64,000 bases of DNA, from NCBI RefSeq assembly GCF_019393635.1, contig NC_057862.1, positions 261,902,441 through 261,966,440 of the forward strand, read 5' to 3'. Under the pieces are notes generated by a model. The model did not search any database and was not told the origin of the DNA. It was given only the letters and a program-made list of their open reading frames with translations. Numbering within the stretch: position 1 is the stretch's first letter; the number at the start of each line of letters is the position of its first letter. The stretch comes from Dromiciops gliroides (Eukaryota > Chordata > Mammalia > Microbiotheria > Microbiotheriidae). Below, one piece after another: positions 10,989-21,400 of this stretch. Both the position numbers and the translations under genes were made by a program.

Positions 10989-11832
10989 CAATCTGGTACT
11001 GACTAAGAATGAGTGGGGGATCAGTGGAATAGATTAGGTAGACAAGACGGTAGTAAATGACTATAATAATCTATTGTTTGATAGATCCAAAGACTCTAGC
11101 TTCTGGGATAAGAATTCACTATTTGACAAAAACTGCTGAGAAAACAGGAAAATAGTATGGCAGAAACTAGGTATAGACCAACATCTCACCTATACATCTA
11201 TAACATCTCATCTATACCAAGATAAAGTCAAAATGGATTCATGATTTACACATAAAGCACTATCACCCTTTATACTATAAGCAAATACTATAAGCAAATT
11301 AGGAGAGCATGGAATAGTTTTATCCATCAGATCTATGATAAAGGAAGAATTTAGGAACAAACAAAATATAGAAAGCATTACAAAACATAAAATAGATAAT
11401 TTTGATAATATAAAATTTAAATGTTTTTGCATAAACAGAACCAATGCAACTAAAATTAAAAGGAAAGCAGAAAATTGGGAGGAATTTTTTATAGCAAACA
11501 TCTCTGATAAAAGCCTAATTTCTCAAATATAGAGAGAACTGAGTTAAATTTACAAAAATATAAATCATTCCTCAATTGAGAAATGGTCAAAGAATATGAA
11601 CAGGGAGGTTTCAGATGAAGAAATCTAAGCTATCTATAGTCATTTGGAGAAATGCTCTAAGTCACTATTGAATAGAGAAATGCAAATTAAAACAACTCTG
11701 AGGTACCACCTCATACCTCTCAAATTGGTTTCATATGACAAAAATTAAAAATGATAAATGTTGGAGGGGAATATGGGAAAACTGGGACACTAATGCATTG
11801 TTGGTGGAATTATGAAGTGATCCATCTATTCT

Positions 11833-11932
11833 GTTCTCTCTCTCTCTCTCTCTCTCTCTCTGTGAGGCAATTGGGGTTAAGTGACTTGCCTAGGGTCACA
11901 TAGGTGCTACTCTTCCCTTAACACCCCATAGA

Positions 11933-11998
<66 letters not shown>
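11833..11998. repeat. (TC)n and (TG)n microsatellites
   Basis: About 14 TC units at 11833-11860 and about 31 TG units at 11936-11998, separated by the SINE fragment and a short spacer. A GA run follows. Confidence 0.95.
11861..11901 (-). mobile_element. WSINE1-like 3' fragment
   Basis: GTGAGGCAATTGGGGTTAAG followed by TGACTTGCCTAGGGTCACA only. It is flanked by a TC run on the left, and the rest of the element is missing. Confidence 0.8.
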
Positions 11999-12006
<8 letters not shown>

Positions 12007-12009
12007 TGT

Positions 12010-12800
12010 ATGGTAGATGGTAGATAGATAAAATTATAGCCTGATACCACTTATGGAGATAGGAAAGGAGAGATCATCAAACCATGGTAGTCCAGGATCC
12101 TACCCGTCTCTTTCCAAGAGGCTGCTAATGGTGCTGGCAAAGCCTACCCTCTGCAAAGATAAAAGTTGCAGTCTTTCTTAGAAAGAGAGTAAGACAGATC
12201 TAAGACCAGATAGCCATCTATTCTACACATAGACAAAACATGTCTTTATGTAATCGTATAATCCTAACAAACAGAAACTAGCAAAGATAGGGAAAAGAGC
12301 TGTGTCTGGAAAGACCACCCAAGCTGTCACAGGTGGACCTTCAGGATAGAACCAGTACCCATAAGTCACTGAGCAGGGAGACAGGGCCCAGCTGTGGACT
12401 CCACCAAGCACCAGGAGCCCCAGTAGTACATAGAGCCAAATGAGCAGTATGGGGCCAGGAACAGAGGAACAGTACAGAAGGCCTGAGAACAGTGTGATCT
12501 CCAACATCTCCCTGGGACCTGTGAAGTACATAGCAAGGGTTAGAAACAAATCTAGAGTGGGAATTGTGCAAGGAGAAGACAATGACTAGCTAAGGTCATA
12601 ATTCACAGTGTACCACCAGGAGACTGTAAGATAGAAGGCAAGCATTGAGGCTGAGGATGGAGCCTAATACCAGCCACCTCACCTAAATCAGTATCAGTAG
12701 TGGCATATCAACTATATAGGGCATAGAACCAAACATGACAAACCCAACCCATCCAAGACTTCCAAAGAGGACTGTCCCAACTATAACATCCATATCCAGG
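12010..12800. other. unassigned intronic sequence
   Basis: No repeat family is recognised. The minus strand carries a 119-codon frame (12223-12582) with several hydrophobic stretches (LLIWLYVLLGLLVLGG), which I cannot assign to any protein. It has no splice or promoter context, so it may be chance or an old retrocopy. Confidence 0.3.
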
Positions 12801-12821
12801 AACAGGCTGAAAATCTGTGTT

Positions 12822-12965
12822 TTTGTTTTTGTGGGGCAATGGGGGTTAAGTGACTTCCCCAGGGTCACACAGCTAGTAAGTGTCAAGTGTCTGAGGCCGG
12901 ATTTGAACTCAGGTACTCCTGAATCCAGGACTGGTGCTTTATCCACTGCGCCACCTAGCTGCCCC
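12822..12965 (-). mobile_element. WSINE1-like SINE
   Basis: GGGGCAATGGGGGTTAAG subtype. Target duplication GAAAATCTGTGTT at 12809-12821 and 12966-12978. Confidence 0.95.
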
Positions 12966-13194
12966 GAAAATCTGTGTTAATAGACAAAAACACTAAAAAC
13001 CATGAAGAAATATTTTGGGTGAAGAGAATCCCAAGAAAGAAACCCCAAATAAGAGATTAATTCCACAACAACTATGAGAAAAAAAGTGGCTTGATTATAC
13101 AAGAACTCCAAGAATGGCTGGAAGGAATGAAGAAAGTAGAGTTCTGGAAGAAAAAATTTAAGGGAGAATAAATAGCTTAGAACAGCAGATAGCA

Positions 13195-13340
13195 GGGCAG
13201 CTAGGCAGCATAGTGGATAGAACACCAGCCCTGGATTCAGGAGGACCTGAGTTCAAATCTGGCCTCAGACACTTATCACTTACTAGCTGTGTGACCCTGG
13301 GCAAGTCACTTAACCCCAACTGCCCTGAAAAAAAAAAAAG
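13195..13340 (+). mobile_element. WSINE1-like SINE
   Basis: GGGCAGCTAGGCAGCATAGT head with A-box changes. The tail reads CCCCAACTGCCCTG, mixing the two 3' subtypes. A short imperfect duplication (AGAACAG) surrounds it. Confidence 0.93.
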
Positions 13341-13587
13341 AACAGAAGGTAGAAAAATCTTACTCAAATAATGGATTCTTTCAAAAATGGAATGGAGCAA
13401 ACACCTCAATTATTCCATGGGAGAACCAAAACTACTAGTACAAAGTCAAAAAATGGAGGGGGGGAGAAAATAAGAGGTATCTACTATCAAAAACAATTAA
13501 CACATTTTCCAGGTCAAGGAAAGATAATTTAAGAATTATAAGATTCACTGAAAGCCATTAGCACACAAAAAACTTGGATACAATATT

Positions 13588-13732
13588 TCTTGTTTTTGGT
13601 GAGTCAATTGGAGTTAAGTGACTTGCCCAAGGTCACACAGCTAGTAAGTGTCAAGTGTCTGAGTCCAGATTTGAACTCAGGTCCTCCTGATTCTAGGGCC
13701 GGAGCTCTATCCACTATGCCACCTAGCTGCCC
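13588..13732 (-). mobile_element. WSINE1-like SINE
   Basis: Duplication CTTGGATACAATATTT (13572-13587) and CTTGGACACAATATTT (13733-13748), one mismatch, inside L1 ORF1 sequence. Confidence 0.95.
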
Positions 13733-14164
13733 CTTGGACACAATATTTGAAGAAATCATAAAACTGTCCAGATCTGTTAGAATCAGAGGATGATGTCTGC
13801 CAATTACCTCCTATAAGAAACCCTAAACTGAAAACACTCCAGAATGTTGTCTCTTTTGTATTCAGTCATAATTGTTAATTAGGTATTTCCTTCCATTTCT
13901 CTTCCTTTTTTCCCCCTTTTTAAAAATTCCCTTTTGCTCCCACTCACTTTTTATGAATATGAAGAAGATAATAAAAGAATTTGTCTGACATTCATGATTC
14001 ATAAATGAAATAGCCTGCCATTTTTTTCTTTTTCCTGAGTCTATCAAAACAGAAAGAAAAACACAACAACATACTGTTATACTTACTTTTCTCTATGTGC
14101 CTTCAAGATATTATCTTTTTCCTTTGGGGATATTATATTCTAAGTCTTCCTCTTCTTCATAGTG

Positions 14165-14515
14165 ACAGCTGCTAGACTGAGGAGTTGCTCCCAACCTGGA
14201 CTTTTTCTAAGACCTTCCTTTTACCACTGTGCTCTTGGGATGACAACCTCTGTGTTAGGTTCAACTTAGGGTCCTTCCCCATTGCTACTGAGCTTGGGAG
14301 TTACTGTGGTATTAAACTCTGCATAGGACCTCCTTCTCACTGGGTTCACAAGTTCACTCACTACATTAAGCTCTGGCTGAGACCTTTCCTTGATTCTGGG
14401 TTCTGGAGTCCCACCATAAGACTTTGTGGTTGCTCTGAGCTAATCTCCTGCCACTAGGCTCAGAGATGCTCCCTCCAGTGTTAAGTGCTGCTGGGATTCA
14501 GGTCATGCTGGACCT
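14165..14515. repeat. degenerate about 57-bp tandem repeat, L1 5'-UTR-like
   Basis: CCTTCC/CCTCC boxes recur at 14213, 14273, 14329, 14383 and about 14443, each in a similar context (…GAC-CTTCC..CACTG.G..). The text style matches the blocks at 3050-3290 and 36830-36960, next to L1 5' ends. Confidence 0.5.
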
Positions 14516-14907
14516 CTCCAGTTGCCCTGGAGCTACTTTGTAAAACTGAAACATTAAAAAATATTTTCTCTGATCAAAAAGCCATTTTCAAACTTCCTCC
14601 CTCCTTGGAAAGGTAGATGACTTTTTGTAGACAAAAAGGTCTTTCTTAAGGAAATGGATTGAAGGTAGAAACTGAAATTTGCACAAATTTGCCTTCTCCA
14701 ACCCCAAACCAATTGACCTACTGCTCATCCAAAAGAAGAGTCCATAGTTTCACTGAAAGGGAAATATCCCCTTCTGTTACTCAGAAGAGATTCTTGATAT
14801 TGAGTTTTGTGAAGGGTCCCTTTGAATCTTTGAGGGGAGTGTTCCAGAAAAAAATGGGGTGGTAATTTTGTTATTCAACTATTCTGCAATGATAACCCAA
14901 AACTATG

Positions 14908-15325
14908 GGGGCAGCTGGGTTGCGAAGTAGATAGAATGCCAGGACTGGAGTCAGGAAGACTCATCTTCCTGAGTTCAAATCTAGGGGCAGCTAGGTGGCA
15001 CAGTGGATAAAGCACCGGCCCTGGATTCAGAAGGACCTGAGTTCAAATCCAGCCTCAGACACTTGACACTGGCTGTGTGACCCTGGGCAAGTCACTTAAT
15101 CCCAATTGCCTCACCAAAAAAAAAAAAAAAAGGATTGTCTCTGAGTTCAAATCTAGCCCCAGACACTTACTAGCTGTGTGACCCTGAGCAAGTCACTTAA
15201 CCCTGTTTGCCTCGGTTTCCTCATCTGTAAAATGAGCTGGAGAAAGAAATGGCAAACCACTCCAGTATCTCTGCCAAGAAAACCCCAAATGAGGTTATGA
15301 AAAGTTGGACATGAATGACAATGAC
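14908..15325 (+). mobile_element. MAR1 SINE split by a younger SINE
   Basis: The left half is GGGGGCAGCTGGGTTGCGAA to GAGTTCAAATCTA. The right half resumes at GCCCCAGACACTTACTAGCT and runs through GAGCTGGAGAAAGAAATGGC, CCAAGAAAACCCCAAATGAG and GTTGGACATGAATGAC. The host element is interrupted at 14984-15140. Confidence 0.93.
14984..15140 (+). mobile_element. WSINE1-like SINE inside MAR1
   Basis: A perfect 15-bp duplication CTGAGTTCAAATCTA (14969-14983, 15141-15155) shows insertion into the MAR1 copy. It lacks the ACTTACTA part of the CORE and has 9 extra bases (GGATTGTCT) after the A tail. Confidence 0.95.
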
Positions 15326-15809
15326 CACCACCTAAAACTGTATTTTTTACATAAGAGATTTTTCTTCCTATAGATTTCTGTAAAAGTAAACTCAAAACAT
15401 ATAGTGGTAGAATAATGTTGAAGAACATGAAGGGACTATAACATTTTGGAAATCTTTCTAGGCTAGAAATGCTTAAATATTAGATTAATATTCAAAATTA
15501 TTTATAATAAATGTATGCCTAAAATACAGAGTACAACATTTATATTTTTTCTTCAACAGCTATACAAATGAGAAAAAGAATTTCCATTATATCTACAGTA
15601 TCATGAATAACCTGATGATTTAGAAGTTAATGATGCTGTTTCACCTATTTTTGGAATCTACTCAGTAGTTGATACACCCCTTGAAATCATGGATCATATA
15701 TTGTCCTCTTATTCCCTAATATCCCACACACCACATACAATGCTAGACTCAATAAAGACTTCAAATTGTAAAGTCATAAGACCTCATGGGGAGCTCTGTC
15801 CCTGCTTCA

Positions 15810-16050
15810 TGACTGGCAGTGTGACATAATGGGATGGCATGGTAGATTCCAAGTCAGAAGAGATCTGGATTCAGATCTTGCCTCTGACACTTAACTGGCA
15901 GTGTGATGAACAAGTCATTTAATATTTCTGAGTCTGTTTCCTTATCTGTAAAATGAGAATAATAGTACTTTCCTTATAGACTTGTTATGAGGATCAAATA
16001 AGATAATGTATGTAAAACACTTTGCAAACTAGAAATGTTAGCTATTGTTA
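15810..16050 (+). mobile_element. MIR SINE
   Basis: GGCATGGTAGATTCCAAGTC, then GGATTCAGATCTTGCCTC, CACTTAACTGGCAGTGTGA, TCTGTAAAATGAGAATAATA and AAACACTTTGCAAACTAGAA follow the MIR consensus end to end. Confidence 0.85.
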
Positions 16051-16252
16051 AGATGGTTGGGGGAGGTCCTAGAAATAATATATGATCAAAGGTTGAAGGC
16101 ACTGAGAGTGTTTATCTTGAAGAAAAGATTAATTTGTGCTTAAATGTTTGAAAGGTTGTCATTGCGAGAAATAAATATTTCTCTTATATTTAGAAACTAA
16201 TTAAGACCAAGGTTTTTCCCCTTTTCTACTTCCTCATCCAAAAATTAACCAG

Positions 16253-16693
16253 TGTGGGAAATTTCTGTTGGATATTTACCCAAGCCAAAATCTAATCAGA
16301 CAGAAATTCTAAGAAATTCTAAGTTTAGGCTAATGGGTGTATTCTTGCTCATTGTGTTTGCTCAGATAGGTCTGGGGAAATGTTTATTCTCCCTATTATC
16401 AAGACAGGTGATATGGAAACTGAAGTCTCTTTGACCAAGACTTGAGTGACCTAAGTCAGGCAACCCAAGGTAGCCCACCTCCCATTTGATTAACCAATCA
16501 GAGATGAGTAGGCATCCCTCAGAAACACCTCCTCTTTGAAGGGCATATAAATTGTGACCTTACCACCATTATAGGTCTTCTGTCTAAGAGAGATGGTCAA
16601 ATGACCATCCTTTTATAAATAACCTGCTGGCTTTATTAATAAAATAATTAAATTACCCAGAAACTATATATCTCAAACTTTTTAATCATCACA
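16253..16693 (+). mobile_element. possible solo LTR
   Basis: TGTGGGAAAT to CATCACA with a TATA-like CATATAAATT near 16543 and an AATAAA word near 16634 in the expected LTR order. No matching target duplication was found, so the ends are uncertain. Confidence 0.35.
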
Positions 16694-16864
16694 TCATCTA
16701 GTAGAAGTGTGGTGTTCCAAAAGGCAGGACTAGGCTACAACCAATGGGTGGATGGTAGATTTGAGTTCTATATAAAGAATTTACTAACAGTAAGAGATGT
16801 ACTAAGCTAGCTGGTGAAAGAATGAACATTGTAGGTGCTCAATAAGAAGCTTAATGATCACCTG

Positions 16865-17136
16865 TGTAAGAATTGATTTGGGGACCCCCATCTTCAGCTA
16901 AAATTAGAAAGCCTCAGGGCAACTGAGAGTTCAAGGTGGCAGGTTAGAGACAAGCAGGGTATTTAGAGAGTCTGGTGGGTGGAGTTTACAGGTCGTATGT
17001 CCTACTTTTCTTTATCCTTATTTCTAAGTTGATTCTTATCAATAAACCCTGTTTTTTGCTTTTATTGAAAGGAGGCTTTTAATCTTGTTTCTTGTTAGTC
17101 AGGGAGAAGCAGTTGGGGAGGGGGCAGGCCCTTACA
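16865..17136 (+). mobile_element. possible solo LTR, relative of the 44.7-kb LTR
   Basis: Starts TGTAAGAATTGATTTGGGG, comparable to TGTAAAGAAATAATTG at 44663. It has AATAAACCCTGTTTT near 17040 and ends CCCTTACA. Short degenerate copies of its end (GCTTACAGAT, TTTACAGATT) trail to 17440. Confidence 0.42.
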
Positions 17137-17177
17137 GATTGGCCCACATGGAGCTTAATGAACCTGGGGAATCTTTT

Positions 17178-17326
17178 TTTTTTTTTTTTGGCAGGGCAAT
17201 GAGGGTTAAGTGACTTGCCCAGGGTCACACAGCTAGTAAGTGTCAAGTGGTTTGAGGTCGGATTTGAACTCAGGTCCTCCTGAATCCAGGGCCAGTGCTT
17301 TATCCATTGCACCACCTAGCTGCCCC
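17178..17326 (-). mobile_element. WSINE1-like SINE
   Basis: GCAGGGCAATGAGGGTTAAG subtype with a clean T18 tail. Near-perfect duplication CTGGGGAATCTTTT / CTGGGGGATCTTTT. Confidence 0.95.
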
Positions 17327-17639
17327 TGGGGGATCTTTTAAATGCCCCCTTACAGACTGGAAGCTCCAGCTAGGAGCTTACAGATGTCCAACCAGCCAGG
17401 AGTTTACAGATTGGTGAAGTAGCTAAAAGCTTACACCTGTTAGGGATCCGCAATGCAGGGGATGCCTGCTTCTGTCAGGTTAGTAAAAATGACTTTCAAT
17501 GCTATAGTCCCATAAAGTCTCTGATTTGGATTTTCTGGCATGCTTCATGAGAACTTATCTTCCTTTGTTGACTTTCATGACAAGTGAATTCTAAGGACTC
17601 CTCAGGTCAGACCAGTTTAACTTAATGGTTTGGTTTCTT

Positions 17640-17778
17640 TCTGGTGAGGCAATTGGGGTTAAGTGACTTGCCCAATGTCACACAGCTAGTAAGTGTCAAG
17701 TTTCTGAGGCCAGATTTGAATTCAGGTCCTCCTGACTCCAGGGCCAGTGCTCTATCCACTGTGCCACCTAACTGCCCC
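17640..17778 (-). mobile_element. WSINE1-like SINE
   Basis: Body from TGGTGAGGCAATTGGGG to CACCTAACTGCCCC. Short tail (TTTCTTTC). Confidence 0.93.
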
Positions 17779-17912
17779 CAGAAGAGTTTAGATACAGAGC
17801 TTTATTTATAGAATTGCTCAATTCTGAACTGATAGCCTAAGACTATCAGACTCAATCTTTACAAAAAATAATGCATGTTTGTTTGTTGGTGGGAGGTTCA
17901 TGTTTATTTTGG

Positions 17913-18075
17913 GTTTTTTTTTTTGGTTTATTTTTGGGGGGTGAGGCAATTGGGGTTAAGTGACTTACCCAGGGTCACACAGCTAGTACCTGTCAAGTGT
18001 CTGAGGCTGCATTTGAACTCAGGTCTTCCTGACTCCAAGGCTGATGCTCTATCCACTGTGCCACCTAGCTGCCCC
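17913..18075 (-). mobile_element. WSINE1-like SINE A, first of a clustered trio
   Basis: Duplication GTTCATGTTTATTTTGG on the left and GTTCATGTTTACTTTGG on the right. It has TAGTACCTGTC and TTCCTGACTCCAAGG changes relative to its neighbours. Confidence 0.94.
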
Positions 18076-18139
18076 TGTTCATGTTTACTTTGGAAATTTA
18101 TTTCCCTTTCTTTCTTGTGTATCTATGTCTGATTCTGTT

Positions 18140-18314
18140 GGTTAGTTGGGGTTTTTTTTGTTTGTTTGTTTGTTTTAAGTGAGGCAATTGGGGTCAAGTG
18201 ACTTGCCCAGGGTCACACAGCTAGTAAGTGTTAAGTGTCTGAGGCTGGATTTGAACTCAGGTCCTCCTGAGTCCAAGGCTGGTGCTCTATCCACTGTGCC
18301 ACCTAGCTGCCCCT
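18140..18314 (-). mobile_element. WSINE1-like SINE B (tandem unit 1)
   Basis: Carries the GGGGTCAAGTGACTTG variant and CCTGAGTCCAAGGCTGG. Almost identical to SINE C downstream, so it was copied by duplication and not by a fresh insertion. Confidence 0.94.
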
Positions 18315-18379
18315 GTTCATGTTTACTTTGGAAATTTATTTCCCTTTCTTTCTTGTGTATCTATGTCTGATTCTGTTGG

Positions 18380-18547
18380 TTGGTTGGGGTTTTTTTTGTT
18401 TGTTTTTTTAAGTGAGGCAATTGGGGTCAAGTGACTTGCCCAGGGTCACACAGCTAGTAAGTGTTAAGTGTCTGAGGCTGGATTTGAACTCAGGTCCTCC
18501 TGAGTCCAAGGCTGGTGCTCTATCCACTGCACCACCTAGCTGCCCCT
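18380..18547 (-). mobile_element. WSINE1-like SINE C (tandem unit 2)
   Basis: Same diagnostic GGGGTCAAG and GAGTCCAAGGC as SINE B. Its T/G tail is four bases shorter (GTTTGTTTTTTTAAG). Confidence 0.94.
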
Positions 18548-18793
18548 GTTCATGTTTACTTTGGAAATTTATTTCCCTTTCTTTCTTGTGTATCTATGTC
18601 TGATTCTGGATGCAGCAATGGAAACATTGAGTATGAGAGTTACCACAGCCATGGGAAAAAGAACTATGGAGACCCCCCCAAAAAAAATTACTTCAAAAAC
18701 TATGGAGACTTGAGATCCATTTTTGGCTTGGTTACAACCTTACTATGTGATCCATCTTGGGCAATTTACTCCCCTTCTCTGGGCCTTAATTTT

Positions 18794-18944
18794 GTTTGTT
18801 TGTTTTAAAGTGAGGCAATTGGGGTCAAGTGACTTGCCCAGGGTCACACAGCTAGTAAGTGTTAAGTGTCTGAGGCCGGATCCGAACCCAGGTACTCCTG
18901 ACTTCAGGGCCGGTGCTTTATCCACTGAGCCACCAAGCTGCCCC
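18794..18944 (-). mobile_element. WSINE1-like SINE D
   Basis: Duplication CTCTGGGCCTTAATTTT at 18777-18793 and 18945-18961. It also has the GGGGTCAAG variant, suggesting one source lineage with B and C. Confidence 0.95.
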
Positions 18945-19599
18945 CTCTGGGCCTTAATTTTTATTTCTTGAAAATTGGGGATGATTGCTCCAAAAAACAT
19001 CCAAATAACACCACAGGAAAATGCCCAGAGCAGCAAAACTCACAGAAGAATGTGCTGAAATCATCTTCTAACCAAAAATGGCTTGGAAGGTCAGAAGGAG
19101 GGAGATGCTGTGCTGAGACAGGAGTGGAGCCCAACCCCACAGTCACCCTGACATAGATCCAATTCCAGGAAGGCCTCACCAGAGAAGGAGACCCCCAGAG
19201 CCACTGAATCAGCTGAAGCACCAGTGTCATCTGAAACTAAGCTCACAGTCTGGTGAGTGGGCTGAGCCCTGGGCAGGGGGGAGACTACAGGGGTCTATGC
19301 TGGTGCTAAGGCAGAACTTGGATTTTACACCCCTGCTGAGAACCAGGAGGTAGGCTCAAGTAGAAGTGGCCCAGGTGGGGGAGGGGCACAGGCTCATCAG
19401 AGCTAACAACCACAACACACAAAGCTGGTTGATTAGCAAGTTGGTCTGGGGTCATCTAGGACCAGGAAACAGGCCAGGCAAGGGAAGAACCTGATTCTCC
19501 TTAAATCATACCACCTGGGACTTCTTAAGCTTGGGATACTGCAGCCTGGAAACAGTGCCCCACTTTAAGGAGCTAAAAGTCAAGTAAAAGAAAGGCAAG

Positions 19600-20575
19600 A
19601 TGAGCAGACAGAGAAAGGTTGAAGACCATAGAAAGTTTCTTCAGTAACAAGGAAGACCGAGGGGCACCCTCAGAGGAAGATGTCAACATCAGGGCCCCTA
19701 TATCTAAAGCTTTCAAGAAAAATATGAATTGCACTCAGGCCATGGAGGTACTCAAAAAGGACTTTGAAGATAAAGTTAGAGAGGTAGAGGAAAAAATGGA
19801 AAGAAAAATGAGGGTGATGCAGGAAAGACATGAGAAAAAAGTCAACAGCTTGAAAAGTCAAATTGGCCAAATAGAAAGGGAGGTACAAAAGCTCTCTGAT
19901 GAAAATAATTGCCTAACAATTAGGATTGAACAAATGAAAGTCAGTGACTTTATGAGAAACCAAGACACAATAAAGCAAATTTAAATGAATGAAAAAATAG
20001 AGGGCAATGTGAAATATCTTCTGGGAAAAACTGCTGACCTGGAAAATAGATCCAGGAGAGATAATTTGAAAATTATTGGTCTACCTGAAAACCATGATCA
20101 AGGAAAGAGCTTAGACACCATATTCCAAGATATTCTCAGGGAAAATTTCCCTGAAATTCTAGAAGAAGAAGCTAAAATAGAAATTGAAAGAATCCACCAA
20201 ACACCTCCAGAAAGAGATCCCAAAAGGAAAACTCCTAGGAATATTATAGCCAAATTCCAGAGCTCTCAGGTCAAGGAGGAAATATTGCAAGCTGTCAAAA
20301 AGAAAGAATTCAAGTACTGTGGAGCCTCAGTCAGGATAGCACAAGATCTAGCAGCTTCTACATTAAATGACTGGAGGGCATGGAATATGATATTCCAAAG
20401 GGCAAAGGAAATGGGATTACAACCAAGAATCACCTACCCAGCAAAACTCAGCATAATCTTTCAGTGGAAAAAATGGGACTTTAATGAAAAAGAAGATTTT
20501 CAGATATTTGTGATGAAAAGACCTGAGCTGAATGGCAAATTTGACTTTCAAATACAAGACCCTAGAGAACCATAA
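19600..20575 (+). pseudogene. L1-type ORF1 of HAL1 copy 1, broken
   Basis: ORF1p-like nucleic-acid-binding protein. An N-terminal coiled coil (VREVEEKMERKMRVMQER) is followed by an RRM-like part (RRDNLKIIGLPENHDQGKSL) and a C-terminal domain (TPRNIIAKFQSSQVKEE, WNMIFQRAKEMGLQPRITYP). Two lesions are visible against copy 2: an extra T near codon 6 that shifts the start, and a TAA at 19982 where copy 2 has CAA. The two open pieces are 19619-19984 and 19985-20575. Confidence 0.88.
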
Positions 20576-20589
20576 AAAATTGCAGCTGG

Positions 20590-20736
20590 GGGGGCAGCTA
20601 GATGGTGCAGTGGATAGAGCACCAGCCCTGGAGTCAGGAGTACCTGAGTTCAAATCCGGCCTCAGACACTTAACACTTACTAGCTGTGTGACCCTGGGCA
20701 AGTCACTTAACCCCAATTGCCTCACTAAAAAAAAAA
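20590..20736 (+). mobile_element. WSINE1-like SINE inside HAL1 copy 1
   Basis: Complete copy 14 bp after the ORF1 stop, flanked by AAAAATTGCAGCTGGG and AAAAAATCGGAGCTGGG. HAL1 copy 2 lacks it at the matching site (about 62056-62070), giving a pre-insertion allele. Confidence 0.95.
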
Positions 20737-20744
20737 ATCGGAGC

Positions 20745-21110
20745 TGGGGGACATACCTGGGGTCGTACAGTGGGCCACTGTCTTGTGTCTGAGGCCAGGT
20801 TTTAGCTGGCATCCCCCTGGGTCCAGGGGTGATGCTTTGTCCACTGTGTCACTTAGCTAGGTGATAACATCTTTAGGGTTAAATTGAGGAGTGAAGGGAA
20901 TTCACTGGGGGAGGGGGAAGGGCAGAGGTGAAATCCTATTTGAAAGAAACAGGAAAAGGCTTATGGAGTAGGGGAAGAGATGGGTGAGGAGCAGGGCAGT
21001 AAATTAATTTTACATTCATCAGGGCTGGATTTAGACTTGGGGCCTCCTGGGTCCAGGGCTGGTCCTTTGTCCACTGTGCCACCTAACTAACCCATGATGA
21101 CATCATTAAA
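20745..21110 (-). repeat. SINE-derived segments within the HAL1 3' UTR
   Basis: GTGTCTGAGGCCAGGTTTTA, CCCCCTGGGTCCAGGGGTGA and TTTGTCCACTGTGTCAC form a diverged antisense CORE-SINE body. A second block at 21018-21095 (CTGGATTTAGACTTGGG, TTTGTCCACTGTGCCACCTA) repeats it. The first block also occurs in HAL1 copy 2, so it belongs to the element. Confidence 0.7.
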
Positions 21111-21312
21111 ATAGGGTTAAGGTATAGGAGGAATAAACTGGAGGAGGGAAAAGGGATGGTCTGGGGAGAGGTAGTTCACATGAAGGAAACAAGAAAAAAG
21201 CTTATGGAGGAGAATAGAAGAGGGGGAAGGAGTTGGGGAGTGAGTGAGCCTTAATATCATCAGAATTGGTTCAAAGAAGGATTAACATACATACTCAAGT
21301 AGGTATAGTAAT

Positions 21313-21400
21313 ATATTTTTGCCCTGAGGGGAGGGGGGGAGGGAGAAAAGGGGAGAGGGGAGGAAGGGAAGGAGGAAAGGGCAGATTGGGGGAGAGAGCA
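21313..21400. repeat. purine-only G/A tract
   Basis: GGGGAGGGGGGGAGGGAGAA and similar text continue for about 85 bases, part of the HAL1 3' UTR. G-quadruplex potential on the plus strand. Confidence 0.8.

Larger units (their letters stand above)
9757..11830 (+). mobile_element. L1 LINE fragment, ORF2 reverse-transcriptase region
   Basis: A 5'-truncated L1 relic. Reading across frames shows RT landmarks: [14 protein letters not shown] text, [39 protein letters not shown], a YADD-region equivalent (LSLC.DDMMVYLENPK), LSTFLYINQQSPTGRGRK, NYLGVYLPRQT and NIIKITILPKS. The C-terminal MQIKTTLRYHLIPL and a GGI near 11810 are also seen. Two SINEs interrupt it (10264-10416 and 10807-10988), and the 3' end is lost in a TC/TG microsatellite. 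Many stops; dead. Confidence 0.9.
12985..13860 (+). mobile_element. L1 ORF1 relic
   Basis: Broken ORF1-like text. A coiled-coil part (LQEWLEGMKKVEFWKKK) comes first. After a gap come DNLRIIRFTES and, beyond a SINE, LDTIFEEIIKL, which match the RRDNLKIIGLPE and LDTIFQDIL positions of the two HAL1 ORFs in this window. SINEs at 13195-13340 and 13588-13732 interrupt it. Confidence 0.65.
18076..18608. repeat. 233-bp tandem duplication containing a SINE
   Basis: A unit of about 75 bp unique text (GTTCATGTTTACTTTGG... TATGTCTGATTCTG) plus a minus-strand SINE occurs at 18076-18314 and again at 18315-18547. A third, SINE-less piece runs to 18608. Corresponding positions are 233 bp apart. The two SINE bodies differ by only one or two bases (for example CTGTGCC versus CTGCACC), so the duplication is recent. 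Confidence 0.93.

Noticed and set aside
12223..12582. 119-codon hydrophobic minus-strand frame
   Set aside because: No recognised family, no splice signals or promoter, frames close on both sides; kept only as unassigned sequence.
17896..18608. Regularly spaced repeats resembling a CRISPR array
   Set aside because: The repeats are SINEs of about 140 bp in a tandem duplication in a mammalian genome.
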